A DNA stretch of 64,000 nt from the NCBI RefSeq assembly GCF_027579695.1, contig NC_083572.1:17015421-17079420 (forward strand). Reading direction: 5' to 3'. Positions 10,719-50,635 of this stretch are shown piece by piece. The DNA is from Neoarius graeffei. Its lineage: Eukaryota; Chordata; Actinopteri; Siluriformes; Ariidae. The stretch's first letter is position 1, and each line of letters starts with the position of its first letter. The position numbers were made by a program, and so were the translations under genes. The notes under the pieces are model-generated. The model made no database searches, was not told where the DNA came from, and saw nothing but the letters and a program-made list of their open reading frames with translations.

Positions 10719-11499
10719 AGTAACTTTAAAAACGCACATTGATAAAACTTGCTGAATTCGTGCTGAGTTTATCTCAAGAAGAAAAGAAATGTATCACAAT
10801 GGAAAAATAACTTCGTTCCGCCCGAATAAGTTCCAAATCTGTGCTCAAATCAGAATTTAAGGGAGTTGTACTCAATAACGTACAATATGACTCGGGTAGT
10901 CAATGACATGGACAGGCTTTAATTTTCCAACAAATTTTGCACACACTGTACACACACAATCTTGCCTATAAATACCCGGGGGAAATGATGGGAAAATTGT
11001 CATTATTGAAGATGCCACGCCTAAGCCAAAATCAACGTGAACAGGCCATCGGGATGTTGCGTGCCGGAAGTACACAGACAGAGGTCGCCCGGCACTTCGG
11101 TGTTCATCATTCGACCATTTCCCGTTTGAGTCAGCGTTACAGATAGACAGGGAGCACCAGGGATCGTCCACGCCCTGGTCAGCCTCGAGTCACGACGCCA
11201 GTTCAGGATCAGCACATCAGGCTAGCTCACCTCCGTGACAGATTCCTGACACCCTCAGTCACTGCTGCTGAGACCCCTGGACGACACAGACCCAGAATCT
11301 CCAGCATGACGGTCCGAACATGGACCAACTGTCACTTTGAATTTTTTTATTGTGAATTAATTCTTGAGTTTGACAATAAATGTCCTTTATCGATGTTTCA
11401 AGATGTGTGTGCATTACATACAATATCATAAATTTCAAATATATGCATGGATCTAAAGTGATATCGTGTTGAATTCCATTGTGCATTTTTAAAGTTACT
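10719..11499 (+). mobile_element. Tc1/mariner element with 5' transposase fragment
   Basis: The inverted ends agtaactttaaaaacgcac (10719) and the complement of gtgcatttttaaagttact (11499) are flanked by TA (10717-10718, 11500-11501). The frame from 11012 encodes MPRLSQNQREQAIGMLRAGS, a paired-type HTH (VARHFGVHHSTISRLSQRYR), and in a shifted frame PGQPRVTTP and RDRFLTPSVTAAETPGRHRP. These are the DNA-binding N-terminus and linker of a Tc1 transposase. The catalytic DDE part is deleted, leaving only ISSMTVRTW. Confidence 0.85.
11012..11335 (+). pseudogene. Tc1-like transposase, N-terminal relic
   Basis: It starts at ATG 11012 with an HTH of the paired/HTH_38 type. A stop after RYR (11144-11146) breaks the frame; homology continues one frame over to about 11335. 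The D,D34E catalytic domain is absent, so it is inactive but could still bind DNA if translated. Confidence 0.75.
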
Positions 11500-11501
11500 T
11501 A

Positions 11502-12190
11502 TGGCCCTTTTCCACTACCCTTTTTCAGCTCACTTCAGCTCGCTTCAGCTCACTTCAGCCCGACACGGCTCGCGTTTCGACTACCAAAAACCAGCACGAC
11601 TCAGCTCGCTTCAGCCCTGCTTAGCCCCTAAAACTCGCACAGTTTTGGAGTGGGGCTGAAGCGAGCCAAACCGTGCCGAGTGAGGCTGGGGGCATGAGCA
11701 GACACTCCCCTGTGCACTGATTGGTGAGGAGGAGTGTCCTCACATGCCCACACACGCCCCGCGAGCGCGCTGGGATCTGTAAACACCGTAAACCCGGAAG
11801 AAGAAGAATTATGAATTACGAGAATTATGAAGCCTTATGCGCCTCGCCTCATCTATACGCTCTTGCCAGTATCTGTTGGCGTTGTCGGTGACAACAAGCC
11901 ACAGCACCAAGACCAGCAACACTAACGACTCCATGTCCATGTTTATTGTTTACTATTCGGGTCGTGAGACTACCGCTTAAAAGCTCACTGATGTCACTGT
12001 TTGCGCTGCTTAACGACATCACGTGACGTCCACCCACTTTCGCTAACTCCACCCAATGTGTCCACCCACTTCCAGCCAGCACGGTTCAGCGCGGTTGTAG
12101 TCAAAATGCAACTCCAATAGCCCCACTCAGCTCGACTCAGCACGGCACGGCTCAGCCCGACTCAGCCGCGTTTGTAGTGGAAAAGCGGCA
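11502..12190 (-). mobile_element. PIF/Harbinger-type MITE, family M, copy 1 (689 bp)
   Basis: Termini are TGGCCCTTTTCCACTACC and the complement of gtagtggaaaagcggca, with TTA on each side (11499-11501, 12191-12193). Near the left end cttcagctcgcttcagctca repeats. On the minus strand a 41-codon ORF (11934-11809) starts MESLVLLVLVLWLVVTDNAN and continues RYWQERIDEARRIRL. Other copies are at 20484-21156 and 33711-34369. Confidence 0.85.
11809..11934 (-). CDS. Conserved 41-aa micro-ORF in MITE family M, copy 1
   Basis: The frame reads MESLVLLVLVLWLVVTDNAN then RYWQERIDEARRIRLHNS. It has a hydrophobic N-terminus of about 15 residues followed by a basic amphipathic stretch. It is preserved in all three copies with few substitutions and probably represents the first exon of the parental Harbinger-encoded protein. 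Whether it is translated is unknown. Confidence 0.4.
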   Translation of the reverse strand: MESLVLLVLVLWLVVTDNANRYWQERIDEARRIRLHNSRNS

Positions 12191-12193
12191 TTA

Positions 12194-12655
12194 GTATATT
12201 TTGCAAGAACAGGACTTATCCCTCCAGTACAGTTTGTGCATGAAAGTCGTTCTGGAGACTCGTGGAGGCCCAACACCATTCCTTACTCACTAAAGGTTCC
12301 AAGCACCATAAATCCATGATTACTTTCTAACGAGGTTCATTTTTGGTCTTGAGTGCATGATATGGAGTAATAACGTATGAACTGTCACGTTGGTGCCCTT
12401 TTGGTGTAAAGCCCAACAGGTTTTAATGAACCAAATCTGCATTTTAGCCTGAGAATCCAGGCAGGGATGCGTAAACAATCCAAAGTCCTACCTTTTATGA
12501 AAGGCACATGACCCATGTTCTTCCCCCCCCCTTAATAAAATCTTGGTGTTTGAAGTGTTTGTTCAGCAGGTACAAAGGACTTAAAGTAGACCATGGTACA
12601 GCAGTCAGGACTTGATTAGGCCTGGCTTGACTGGATGTAATCTCTCTTTCTCTAG
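12194..12655. other. smurf2 intron sequence, no feature
   Basis: Single-copy-looking intronic DNA leading to the exon at 12656. A C-run is at about 12522. Confidence 0.5.
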
Positions 12656-41590
<28,935 letters not shown>

Positions 41591-41895
41591 GGAACACCGA
41601 CACGCACCCCATCGGCAATCTGGAGTGTCCAACGTTGTCATGGTGTCACTGCAAGCGTGGAGATTATATTACATGACAAATACAGCAGGAAGAGGGAATG
41701 AATGCAACCACGTGGTTACACTTTGTTGTTAACCATGGTGCTTTTTTGGTTAATCCATTTATCTTCACTCAGCTGCTTTCACCGGATCTACGAGTTGTTA
41801 GATTTAATCCAGAAGTCTTCTCTTGGCTTCAATGAAATTAGAAATGAGGATTTTTACCTCTACTGTGTAAAATAAAAAGTCTGTAATGAAGGCAG
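41591..41895 (+). other. smurf2: smurf2 3' UTR, proximal, with poly(A) signal
   Basis: This is the sequence downstream of the stop. A canonical AATAAA lies at 41871-41876, with a T/G-containing stretch after it, so cleavage near 41890-41900 is plausible. Longer 3' UTR isoforms cannot be excluded, but a Tc1-like element starts at 42124. Confidence 0.55.
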
Positions 41896-42463
41896 GGTAA
41901 CATTTCCACCCCACCCCCCAAATCATGGAGGTCTTCCTGACAGCAGCATTGCTCAGGTTCATTTCTAAAATCTTCTTGGTTGTAATGAGAACCTCGTATT
42001 AAAATAAGTTCAAAAATACTGACCTATGAAGTCTTCTGACCATAGACATGCATACTATCAGTCAGTCAGTCAGTCCAGCACCATGTAGTCCCCAATTTAT
42101 ATTTTTCTTTCAGTTCAAACTAACAACTCCAATTCCAAAAAAGTTGGGATGCTGTATGAACAAAATCCTATATTTCATTGAAAATAGTACAAAACACCAA
42201 ATGCTGAAACAAAAAGTTATTGTTTTTTGAAAAATATATGCTCATTTTGAATTTGAGGTCAGCAACACGTTTCAAAAAAAGATGGGACAGGAGCATGTTT
42301 ACCATTGTGTTGCATCACCTCTACTTTTAACAACACTATAAATAATGTTTGGGAACTGAGGAGACCAGTTGCTATAGTTTTGAAAGAAAGAGGAATGTTG
42401 TCCCATTCTTGCCGGATATACAATTTCAGTTGCTCAACAGTTCAGGGTCTCGTTTGTCATGTT

Positions 42464-42720
42464 TCATAAATGTGCCAAATGTTTTAAAATGGGAGACAGT
42501 CCTGGACTGCAGGCAGGCCAGTTTAGCACCTGGGCTCCTACTACGGAACCATGCAGTTTTAATATGCGCAGAAAGCGGTTTGACATTGTCCTACTGAAAG
42601 AAGGAAGGTCTTCCCTGAAAAAGATTTTGTCTGGATGGCAGCATATTGGTCTGAAATGTGCATCTCGTTCAGCATTAATGATGCCTTCCCAGATGTACAA
42701 GCTGCCCATGTCATGTGCAC
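42464..42720 (-). pseudogene. Tc1-like transposase, C-terminal relic
   Basis: The minus-strand frame reads HDMGSLYIWEGIINAERDAH, then VVGAQVLNWPACSPGLSPIL. These are two conserved blocks around the second and third catalytic acids of Tc1 transposases; the DLNPIE acidic residue has become G in PGLSPI, and the frame is shifted between blocks. Inactive. Confidence 0.7.
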
Positions 42721-43249
42721 TAATGCAGGTGTTTCTCAGCCATTGGGCCAAGAATCCCCATCCCCAAGTTGAAACCAATTTTTTTTACTTGTAGTAGGGT
42801 ACAACTGCTGGGTCACATCCGCCTCATTAAGCTACAGTCACGCTACAGCCCACGACGCTTTGCGATGGGTTATCGATGAAAATGAGGCATTTTAGTGGTG
42901 ATGCATGCCGATAGACATGTAAAAGTTGTGCTCACACAGCAGGTGAACACTTGACTGTCACACCTTTGCACACTTGAGTCTGGCGCACGCTCTTGGGAAC
43001 CAGTCGCTGTGGAAAAACACCCGATACTGATTTGAGCACAACCAGCACATGTAAATACGGACACTTTGCCAAGTATCATCATTCACAGTCACGTTTGTTT
43101 CTAACCATTTTTATAAGGCTGTTTTAAATACTCCACTTTATGACATTGCTTTCGGTTTTCGTTTGCATAAATATCACACCTGCTAACACGCGCTATTCCT
43201 GCACTTAGAGCCGTCTACCGCTGTCCATCTTGTAGTGTCTTGATCCCCA

Positions 43250-43640
43250 GATTGTTAACCAGCCACATATTTAAAAAAAAATAAATAAATTTGTACACCT
43301 CCATGTTCTTCCAGGTTTTCGTCCGTGTAGAACGATGTCTGCAGCACCAGGTAGTTTGAGATGTTGAACTCAACAGATGGATAATTTTCCAATTCGTAGG
43401 AAAAAGCCACCTTCGTTACCGTGTAAGGTTCTATCCCACAGAGTGGCTTCTATATCCACTTCTTTTGAGTATTTCTTGGTTTTCATAACTCGCTTGTTTG
43501 CTGTACACAAACATGGCAGTAAGTTCTTGTGTTAAATCAACCAGACTCCACTTTTGGATATTTAATCCCTTGTGGCTGAGAATGCCCTGCATGCATGGTT
43601 GGGCTTCTGGCACATCCATACAGTTTTTTAAATACAATAC
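43250..43640 (-). pseudogene. YqaJ-associated-type relic inside hAT
   Basis: Minus-strand blocks MQGILSHKGLNIQKWSLVDL and TQELTAMFVYSKQASYENQE upstream, and SVEFNISNYLVLQTSFYT with ENLEEHGGVQ downstream, with stops between. The second part is clearly homologous to 22610-22765. This may be a decayed older insertion trapped in the hAT. Confidence 0.45.
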
Positions 43641-43755
43641 CTACAATTAAAAACAGTTTCATTGCATTTATTTAATTCCTTGGCTCCCATCTGTCACAGG
43701 GCATCTGCATCCCATTAATACGCTTTACAATAGATTATTAAATTCTAATAGAATA

Positions 43756-44119
43756 TCCATCAATTATCCGTAACCACTTATCCTGTGCAGGGTCACGGGC
43801 AAGCTAGAGCCTATCCCAGCTGACTATGGGCGAGAGGCAGGGAACACCCTGGATAAGCTGCCAGATCATCACAGGGCTGACACAGAGACAACCATTCATA
43901 CTCACATTTCACACCTACGGTCAATTCAGAGCCACCAGTTAGCCTAACCTGCATGTCTTTGGACTGTGGGGGAAACCGGATCACCTGGAGGAAACCCACA
44001 CAGACATGGGGAGAACATGCAAACTCCACACAAAGGCCCCCCATCGGCCACTCGGCTCGAACCCAGAACCTTCTTGCCGTGAGGCAGCAGTGCTAACCAC
44101 TACACCACCATGCCACGCT
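43756..44119 (-). mobile_element. tRNA-derived SINE, copy 3
   Basis: Minus-strand SINE with B box gggttcgagccg and cggtttcccccacagtcc body. The target duplication attctaatagaata is an exact 14 bp at 43742-43755 and 44120-44133. Confidence 0.95.
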
Positions 44120-45136
44120 ATTCTAATAGAATAGAGGAGCCAAAATAATTGGGGATCTTTTTTTAATGAGCCTCGACTTGTTACAAGTACGAGTAGGTGG
44201 GTCTCAAAGCAGAAAAGGTTGAGAACCCCTGCACTAATGCACCCTCATACCATCACAGATGCTGCTTTTGAACTGTGCACTGATAAGCCAGATGGTCCCT
44301 CTCCTCTTTAGCCTGGAGGATGTGGTGTCCATGATTTCTAAAAAGAATTTCTACTTTTGATTCGTCAGCCCTCAGGACAGTTTTCTACTTCGCCTCAGTC
44401 TATCGTAAAGGGGCTCAGGCCAAGAGAAAACAGCAGGGTTTCTGGAGATTTTTTTTTTTTGTAATATTATATAAATCGCTTTAACTTGCATTTTGTGGAT
44501 GCAGTAATTAACTTTTCACAGACGATGGTTTTCTGAAGTGTTCCTGAGCTCATACAGCGATTTCCATTACAGACACGTGTCTGCTTTTAATGCAGTGTCT
44601 CCTGAGGACCTGAAGATCACAGGCATCCAGTGTCAGTTTTCAGCCTTGTCTCTTGCATACAGAGATTTCTCCAGATTCTCGGACTCTTTTAAATGATATG
44701 CACCATAGATGATGTGATCCCCAAGTTCTTTGCAATTTTACATTGAGGAACATTATTCTTAAAACTTGTTGCACTGTTTGCCCACGCAGTCTTTCACAGA
44801 GCAGTGAACCCCTCCCCATCTTTACTTCTGAGAGACTCCGCCTCTCTGGGGTGCTCTTCTTATACCCAGTCGTCTTACTGATCTGTTGCCAATTAACCTA
44901 ATTAGTTTGTTTTTTTTAAGCATTACACACCCTTTTCAGTCTTTTGTAGCCCTGGTCACAACTTTTTTTGAAACGTCTTGCTGACACATTCAAAATGAGC
45001 ACATTTTTCAAAAAACAAGAAAATCTCAGTTTCAACATCTGATGTGTTGTCTTTGTACTATTTTCAATGAAATACGACTTGCAAATCTTCACATTCTATT
45101 TTTGTTTTATACAGCATCCCAACTTTTTTGGAGTTG

Positions 45137-45679
45137 TAAAAGTCAACTGCATTCATATTTTAATAACAATGTAAGTAGCTAACAGTGTTTGCAGAGAAAA
45201 CTGGCTAGCTCGTTTAGCTAACGATCCATTGAATAACGTTTACCTTATCTTCATTGACGCACGTTTTTTTTTTTTTTACAGCATAGCAGTATGAAGGAGG
45301 ACCAGTATGATCACATACCAGGGGACGTCAGCCATCTAAGACTCGTGTGCGTCTATGGTTGTAACCATCCAGGATTTAGTTTCTACCTAAAGTCACGTAG
45401 GAATAAGTAACTGGTTTAAAAAAAAAAGGCAAAAACGACATTTACATGTATTCATTTGACGGGTAGTTCAATTCAAATGATACAGCTTGGGAGGTTAAAG
45501 GCCATGCTCAGTAGTTCTTTAGCAGTCCCAACAATATGAACTCGCAACCTGAGGGTCAATAGTACTTAATGGCTGAGCACCCAGAAGTTTAATGGCTCAG
45601 TACATCCATTAAAAACCCGATTCAATTACATATTACCCCCCCCCCCCCCAAAAAAAAAAAAAAATTGCTGCATCAGACC
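45137..45679. other. Intergenic; one weak exon-like stretch
   Basis: After a T-rich acceptor-like tttttttacag (45281) the plus strand opens MKEDQYDHIPGDVSHLRLVC and ends within 40 codons. No family was recognised. A C/A homopolymer junction is at 45638-45664. Confidence 0.3.
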
Positions 45680-45683
45680 TTAA

Positions 45684-46402
45684 AGGAACAGTCCACCGTA
45701 CTTCCATAATGAAATATGCTCTTATCTGAACTGAGACGAGCTGCTCCGTACCTCTCCGAGCTTTGCGCGACCTCCCAGTCAGTCAGACGCGCTGTCACTC
45801 CTGTTAGCAATGTAGCTAGGCTCAGCATGGCCAACGGTATTTTTTGGGGCTGTAGTTAGATGCGACCAAACTCTTCTGCGTTTTTCCTGTTTACATAGGT
45901 TTATATGACCAGTGATATGAAACAAGTTCAGTTACACAAATTGAAACGTAGCGATTTTCTATGCTATGGAAAGTGCGCACTATAATGACAGGCGTACTAA
46001 CACCTTCTGCGCGCTTCGACAGCGCATTGATACAGAGCTCAGATATCAATGCGCTGCCGAAGCGCGCAGAAGGTGTTAGTACGCCTGTCATTATAGTGCG
46101 GACTTTCCATAGCATAGAAAATCGCTACGTTTCAATTTGTGTAACTGAACTTGTTTCATATCACTGGTCATATAAACCTATGTAAACAGGAAAAACGCAG
46201 AAGAGTTTGGTCGCATCTAACTACAGCCCCAAAAAATACCATTGGCCATACTGAGCCTAGCTACATTGCTAACAGGAGTGACAGCGCGTCTGACTGCGTC
46301 TGACTGACTGGGAGGTCGCGCAAAGCTCGGAGAGGTACGGAGCAGCTCGTCTCAATTCAGATAAGAGCATATTTCATTATGGAAATACGGTGGACTGTTC
46401 CT
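45684..46402. mobile_element. TTAA-flanked giant palindrome (719 bp)
   Basis: Arms of about 350 bp start AGGAACAGTCCACCGTA(C) and are nearly identical over their whole length. The identical protein frame MLWKVRTIMTGVLTPSARF appears on both strands. The centre is near 46038 (gcgcattgatacagagctcagatatcaatgcgc region). TTAA at 45680-45683 and 46403-46406 suggests a piggyBac-type MITE. Confidence 0.9.
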
Positions 46403-46406
46403 TTAA

Positions 46407-46703
46407 GCCAATCACACGTGATGATGCCACAGAGTCCCAGAGAGCAAAACTGACTGTGCTCTTTGGAAGGGAGGGACAGCATACTCCCCCTCTCTCCTGC
46501 ACTAGCCAACTGTACACGGCTGTTAATGCTTGTATGTGGAAGAGGGCGGATAGGGATTTTTTTTTTTTTTTAACAGAACCACGTACAACAGCAACACCAC
46601 TGGTGATAAAAATACACTAACTGGTACAAAGAAGCAAGACTTGGGCTGATTTCTTCCTAGCCCAGACTATAGATTCATTCAGTCTATCAGCGACGGTCAC
46701 ATA
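46407..46703. other. Intergenic, no feature
   Basis: T-run at 46557. Nothing else recognised. Confidence 0.4.
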
Positions 46704-47206
46704 TACCCCTTTTCCACCAAATCAGTTCCAGGGCTGGTTCGGGGCCGGTGCTGGTTCACAACTCGTTCAACTTGCAAGCCAGCTGAGAACCAGTTTGCTT
46801 TTCCATAGGTCGGGGTGCTAAGGGGAGCACGTCATTACGTCACTGTATACGTCAGTTACGTCGCTGCGTTTGTATAAACCTTGGCGCGAACATCGTAGCA
46901 ACAACAACACGGAGAAGAAGCAGCAACAACAATAATAAACAACTTCACGTTTGTACAGCTGCTGCTTCTCGCCACTTAAAAACAGCGACCTTTCGCGATC
47001 TTGTTATTGTTGTTGGTCTTAACAACTCCGCCCCCCGCTAACGTAAGCAGTTCTTTCCTCTGGCCCAGCAGAGAGTTGGTGCTAGCCTGGAACCGGTTTT
47101 TCTGGCCCCAGAGCCAGTTCTTTGTCAGTGGAAACAGAAAACCCGGTTCCAAACTAAGCACTGGCCCCGAACCAGCCCTGGAACTGCTTTGGTGGAAAAG
47201 GGGCAA
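46704..47206. mobile_element. Foldback MITE, CCCCTTTTCCACCAAA family
   Basis: CCCCTTTTCCACCAAATCAG with cagggctggttcggggccgg is mirrored by ggccccgaaccagccctgg and tttggtggaaaagggg. It is GC-rich, with several GGTTC boxes. No coding sequence. Confidence 0.75.
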
Positions 47207-47209
47207 CAC

Positions 47210-48556
47210 AGGATCAGTTGCAGGATCCAGGGGTACGAAGGTCTAACATATATGAGAAAAATTAACAGTTTCACAAAGTCACTTATCTGTCATCAGAATA
47301 TTGATTATTAGATTTGATCATGAGAACAAATATTAATCATTTTGAGAGATCATCTTTTATATTATTCATTTTAACTAATGCCCAGAATGCATTGTGGGTG
47401 TGGTCTTTTTTTATATATATTTTCACATTTATTGTCTAAGATTTGCATTCTTGTGCAGAAATCATACAAGTTTGTTTTTATTTCTAAAAAGAACACGTTA
47501 TTTCCTCATGCTGGCTAGGCGTAAGCTTGAGTAGCTCATTTTTACGCCTCGAGTTTCTTTAGGTCACCACAGATAGCTCTTGTTGTGTTTACTTCGCTTT
47601 CCCTTTTCATGGAGCTTTCACATTCTTTCCCTTGCTTTTTCAGCCAGCGCCTCCTGGTTTTTCTCACAATACTCTTTTCTTCAAGTTCTTTTTTTTTCCT
47701 CCAAATCGCTATTGAATTCGTACAATCTTCCACTGTAATATTGCTGTTTCGCAAGCGAAGCGTAAAAAGTCACGCTATCTTCACTAGTCACACAACGTTT
47801 AGCAAGGCTGTTCGTCATATCTATTGTTATTAGGGGTACTATTATATTAGCCCCCCTCTAACAGTTAATCAAAGACCTTCACATGAAGAAATGGCCCGAA
47901 GTGAGAAGAGGCAAGTTCGAACCTTTTTGTTTACCACGCTCACTTGCTTTGTAAACTGATGCTGCCCAACCAATTCTTAGACATCGCTGATCGAAATGTG
48001 TTCAGGGTTTCAGAAAACATGCAATTTGGGAGCCGTTTACGATGGAATCAAGATTTGGTACCAGAAGAACATTTGGGATATGAGCGTGACAGTTCAAGCC
48101 TTGCTGCTGTTAAGACGCATTGTACGCGATCCCAAGAAAGCATTTTTCAAAGCAAAATGGCTGCTGCAATTTTTACCTGCATAAATGTGTTCGGGGTTGA
48201 GAATTCAGTGTAATTTTGGAATCGTTATTAGAAGTAGAAAGCTGAAAATTTGCAAACGGGAAGTAAATCGTACAAGAACTTGTTTTTTGTTTTTTTTTTG
48301 GGAAGAGAACTTGAGCTTGTATGAAGTTAAAACTTGGCGATTTATTTTATGAGTATAATTAAAAACAGTGGTACATAATGTGCATTTTGTAATTCTGCTC
48401 GAAATCTTTCAATTCTCGAGTTCTATATTCTCAGCATAAATAGTCAAAGTGTAACATTCAAAAATTTATGCATTTTTAAAAAAGGGCGAGTAAAAATTCT
48501 GTTGGTGAGCGGCTTTCACGTTACATCATAATTTAGCTCAATTTTCCAAATACTAA
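47210..48556. other. Intergenic, no gene recognised
   Basis: A minus-strand Lys/Glu-rich frame (47754-47542, KKKELEEKSIVRKTRRRWLK) may be an exon of an unknown transposon; no splice or family support. Confidence 0.35.
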
Positions 48557-48557
48557 T

Positions 48558-49501
48558 GGCCCGGTCACACCGCCCGAACTTTGCTGGAGCGTTCCTGGAG
48601 CTGTGAAAAAAATTCATCACCGCTCGTAACCGTTCACCACCGTTTAACAAAGGTTGGCCCCCGTTAAAGCAACGCCGTATACGCTCGGCCACCGCTGATG
48701 TTTCTCGAGGGGCCTTCCTACCGCTCCGAAAGTTTTGAGCTGCACAAAATATTGCGAGCGGTGAGGAGGGGGCAATTTTCTGCCCCGGCAAAGTTCACCC
48801 CCGCTCCACCAACGCCCAGTCAAAGTTTGGCACCGCTAGACACAAGTTCGTGGACGCTTGGGTCTGCTAGGCCAACGCAGAAATCTTGAACGCTGGACCA
48901 CCGTTGCTTCGCCAGCGTTGCCCGGGCGGCGATTAAATGTTGCACAAACTTCGGTGGAGCGGTTGTAAGCGTTTTACGAGCGGACACGGGGTTGCTGGAA
49001 CGGTGTCGGGCATTGAAGCAGCTATCCATGGCGGCGATGAACTTTGGTTTGGCGTTGGTATAGAGGTGTCGGAGCGGGACCAGAATTTGGCTATAAATAC
49101 GGGGAGAAATGGACCAGGAGCTCATTTGGAATCGAGCTGCCGTTGAGTTCAGACCTCATCTATATCGAATTTGCTCAAAGTTACAGTAAAACTGTATCAC
49201 CATGGATGCTGAGAGACTTGCTATGATTGGTGCTAAACCAACTTTATACCCCCGCCGAGCCAAAGCCCGCATGCGCAGAACGCCGCTATACCAACGCTCG
49301 CGTCACCGCTAAACCACCGCTCGCTACCGCTAAACCAACGCTAAAGCAACGCCGGCTTCAGCGGTGCACCGCTAAGCCAACGCCCGTGTTTTCGATTTTT
49401 TTCCCATTTTGTGCGCGGCGACGAGCATTGTCGAAATTCGGCCCCCCCTCCCTACCGTTCAAGGAACGCTCCAGCAAAGTTCGGGCGGTGTGACCAGGCC
49501 A
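48558..49501 (+). mobile_element. Harbinger-type foldback with TATA box and ATG, copy B (944 bp)
   Basis: About 96% similar to 27535-28463, in the same orientation. Ends are GGCCCGGTCACACCGCCCG and the complement of gggcggtgtgaccaggcc. TATAAATA lies near 49092 and accATGG at 49202. It includes a 15-bp insertion near 48615 (catcaccgctcgtaacc) absent in copy A. Confidence 0.85.
49202..49312 (+). CDS. 36-aa Arg-rich micro-ORF in foldback, copy B
   Basis: MDAERLAMIGAKPTLYPRRA, KARMRRTPLYQRSRHR, stop. It differs from copy A at one residue (L to S). Confidence 0.35.
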   Translation: MDAERLAMIGAKPTLYPRRAKARMRRTPLYQRSRHR

Positions 49502-50460
49502 TACAATTGCTTGGGGAAAAAAAACCCCAAAACGCTGGTTATATTCCTATGACTTGGTTTGGAAGTAGTTTTCCCTTCTAGTAACCTGTGTGAGCAATAC
49601 CGATTTCATTGCCCTCTTCGTTGTTACATATTTTAACAATATCTACACAGGACGCGTCTTCCCCTGGATCCTGCAACTGATAAGTCAAATCCATGAAGAT
49701 TTGTTCAGTCAAATCCCAGGACAGAGCCACTATAAAGCCCCTAACCTTCTGTTATATCCTCAGATTGGATCACATAAAACGTCTAGAGTAAATATTGTAC
49801 GGTCACTTTGGGTAAAAACATCCGTCAGACGAATAACTGTAAATGTCCCACGTTCATTAGGATATGAAGGGAAACACTGATCCGAGATCAGCCAAAAGAA
49901 TCTGATACCCCAGAATATGGAGAGCACTTTAGAAAGGAGACGAGACAATTCAGGTTAACTGAAGGAGATTTTACTTCATTATAATTGTGTAGCTGATTTG
50001 TACGTGTATATATCCAGTATATCCTCAATGTGTTTTATATCTTGCTATTTCAGGACTTAACCTCAGGTCATGTAGGGTTGTTTTTGTTCATTTTTATGAG
50101 ACGAGATCTCTCTTTCCCCCCCCCTTATTGTTATTGTTACTGAGGTTGGCCAGCAGTCTTCTGTGTTAATAAGACCGAACTGGTTGCCAGCATTGTTCAT
50201 TCATCAACCATTAGCGTTTTGGGTTAAAATGCGTTCCAAAGAACAGTTCTCATGTTTCCCCGCTCTTTTCATCAATTTAGGTCAGTCAGCGGAGCAATGT
50301 TTGGAGTCTGACGTTTGCTTCTTCAGTGTTGGACTGGTTCTGCAAATCTAATGAAGACTTGTATCCAAGAACTGCTGCTGTAATCATAAATACTGTCCCG
50401 TGCTCATCCTAGGACTCTTCTACATCTGTATACTGTAATAAGTTGTAACCTTGGTATCCT
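49502..50460. other. Intergenic, no feature
   Basis: 50100-50460 resembles the upstream part of an L2-type tail but is too diverged to delimit. Confidence 0.35.
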
Positions 50461-50635
50461 GTGTCAGAGTCTGGTTCCACTGAAAATATATTCATGTTGT
50501 CTCAGGGAGTTTTTCCTTGCCACTGTTGTCTTTGGCTTGTTCATGTAAATCTACAACCGGATTGCTGTAAAGCTGCTTTGGTGACCATGTCTATTGTTGA
50601 ACGTGCTATACAAATAAAACCGAATTTAATTTCAT
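50461..50635 (+). mobile_element. 5'-truncated L2-type LINE tail
   Basis: cagggagtttttccttgcca, gtaaagctgctttggtgacc and gtgctatacaaataaa are shared with 20018-20408. Confidence 0.75.

Larger units (their letters stand above)
42726..44231 (-). mobile_element. hAT element nested in the Tc1-type transposon
   Basis: Ends are CAGGTGTTTCTCAGCC and the complement of ggttgagaacccctg. The 8-bp duplication cactaatg is exact at 42718-42725 and 44232-44239. The interior carries a YqaJ-associated-type relic (minus, 43250-43420: SVEFNISNYLVLQTSFYT) and a SINE (43756-44119). Confidence 0.9.
42124..45136 (-). mobile_element. Tc1/mariner-type transposon with nested hAT and SINE
   Basis: Ends CAACTCCAATTCCAAAAAAG and the complement of cttttttggagttg. 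TA follows on the right, AA precedes on the left. The minus strand holds decayed transposase: NWPACSPGLSPILKHL at about 42550-42465 (the SPDLxPIE catalytic-region block), SAHDMGSLYIWEGIINAERD, and further up the HTH region around 44800-44690. 44240-45136 is the complement of 63413-64000. The hAT at 42726-44231 interrupts it. Confidence 0.8.

Noticed and set aside
1..12655. Upstream smurf2 exons (C2, WW domains)
   Set aside because: I looked for WW (LPPGWE, WxDPR) and C2 blocks on the plus strand and found none, so they are placed outside the window; very short exons could have been missed.
45891..46185. Identical 74-codon frames on both strands
   Set aside because: They are produced by the palindrome at 45684-46402, not by two genes.
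47542..47754. Lys/Glu-rich minus-strand frame as a coiled-coil gene
   Set aside because: Attractive composition but no splice sites, no homologue recognised and A/T-run driven lysines.
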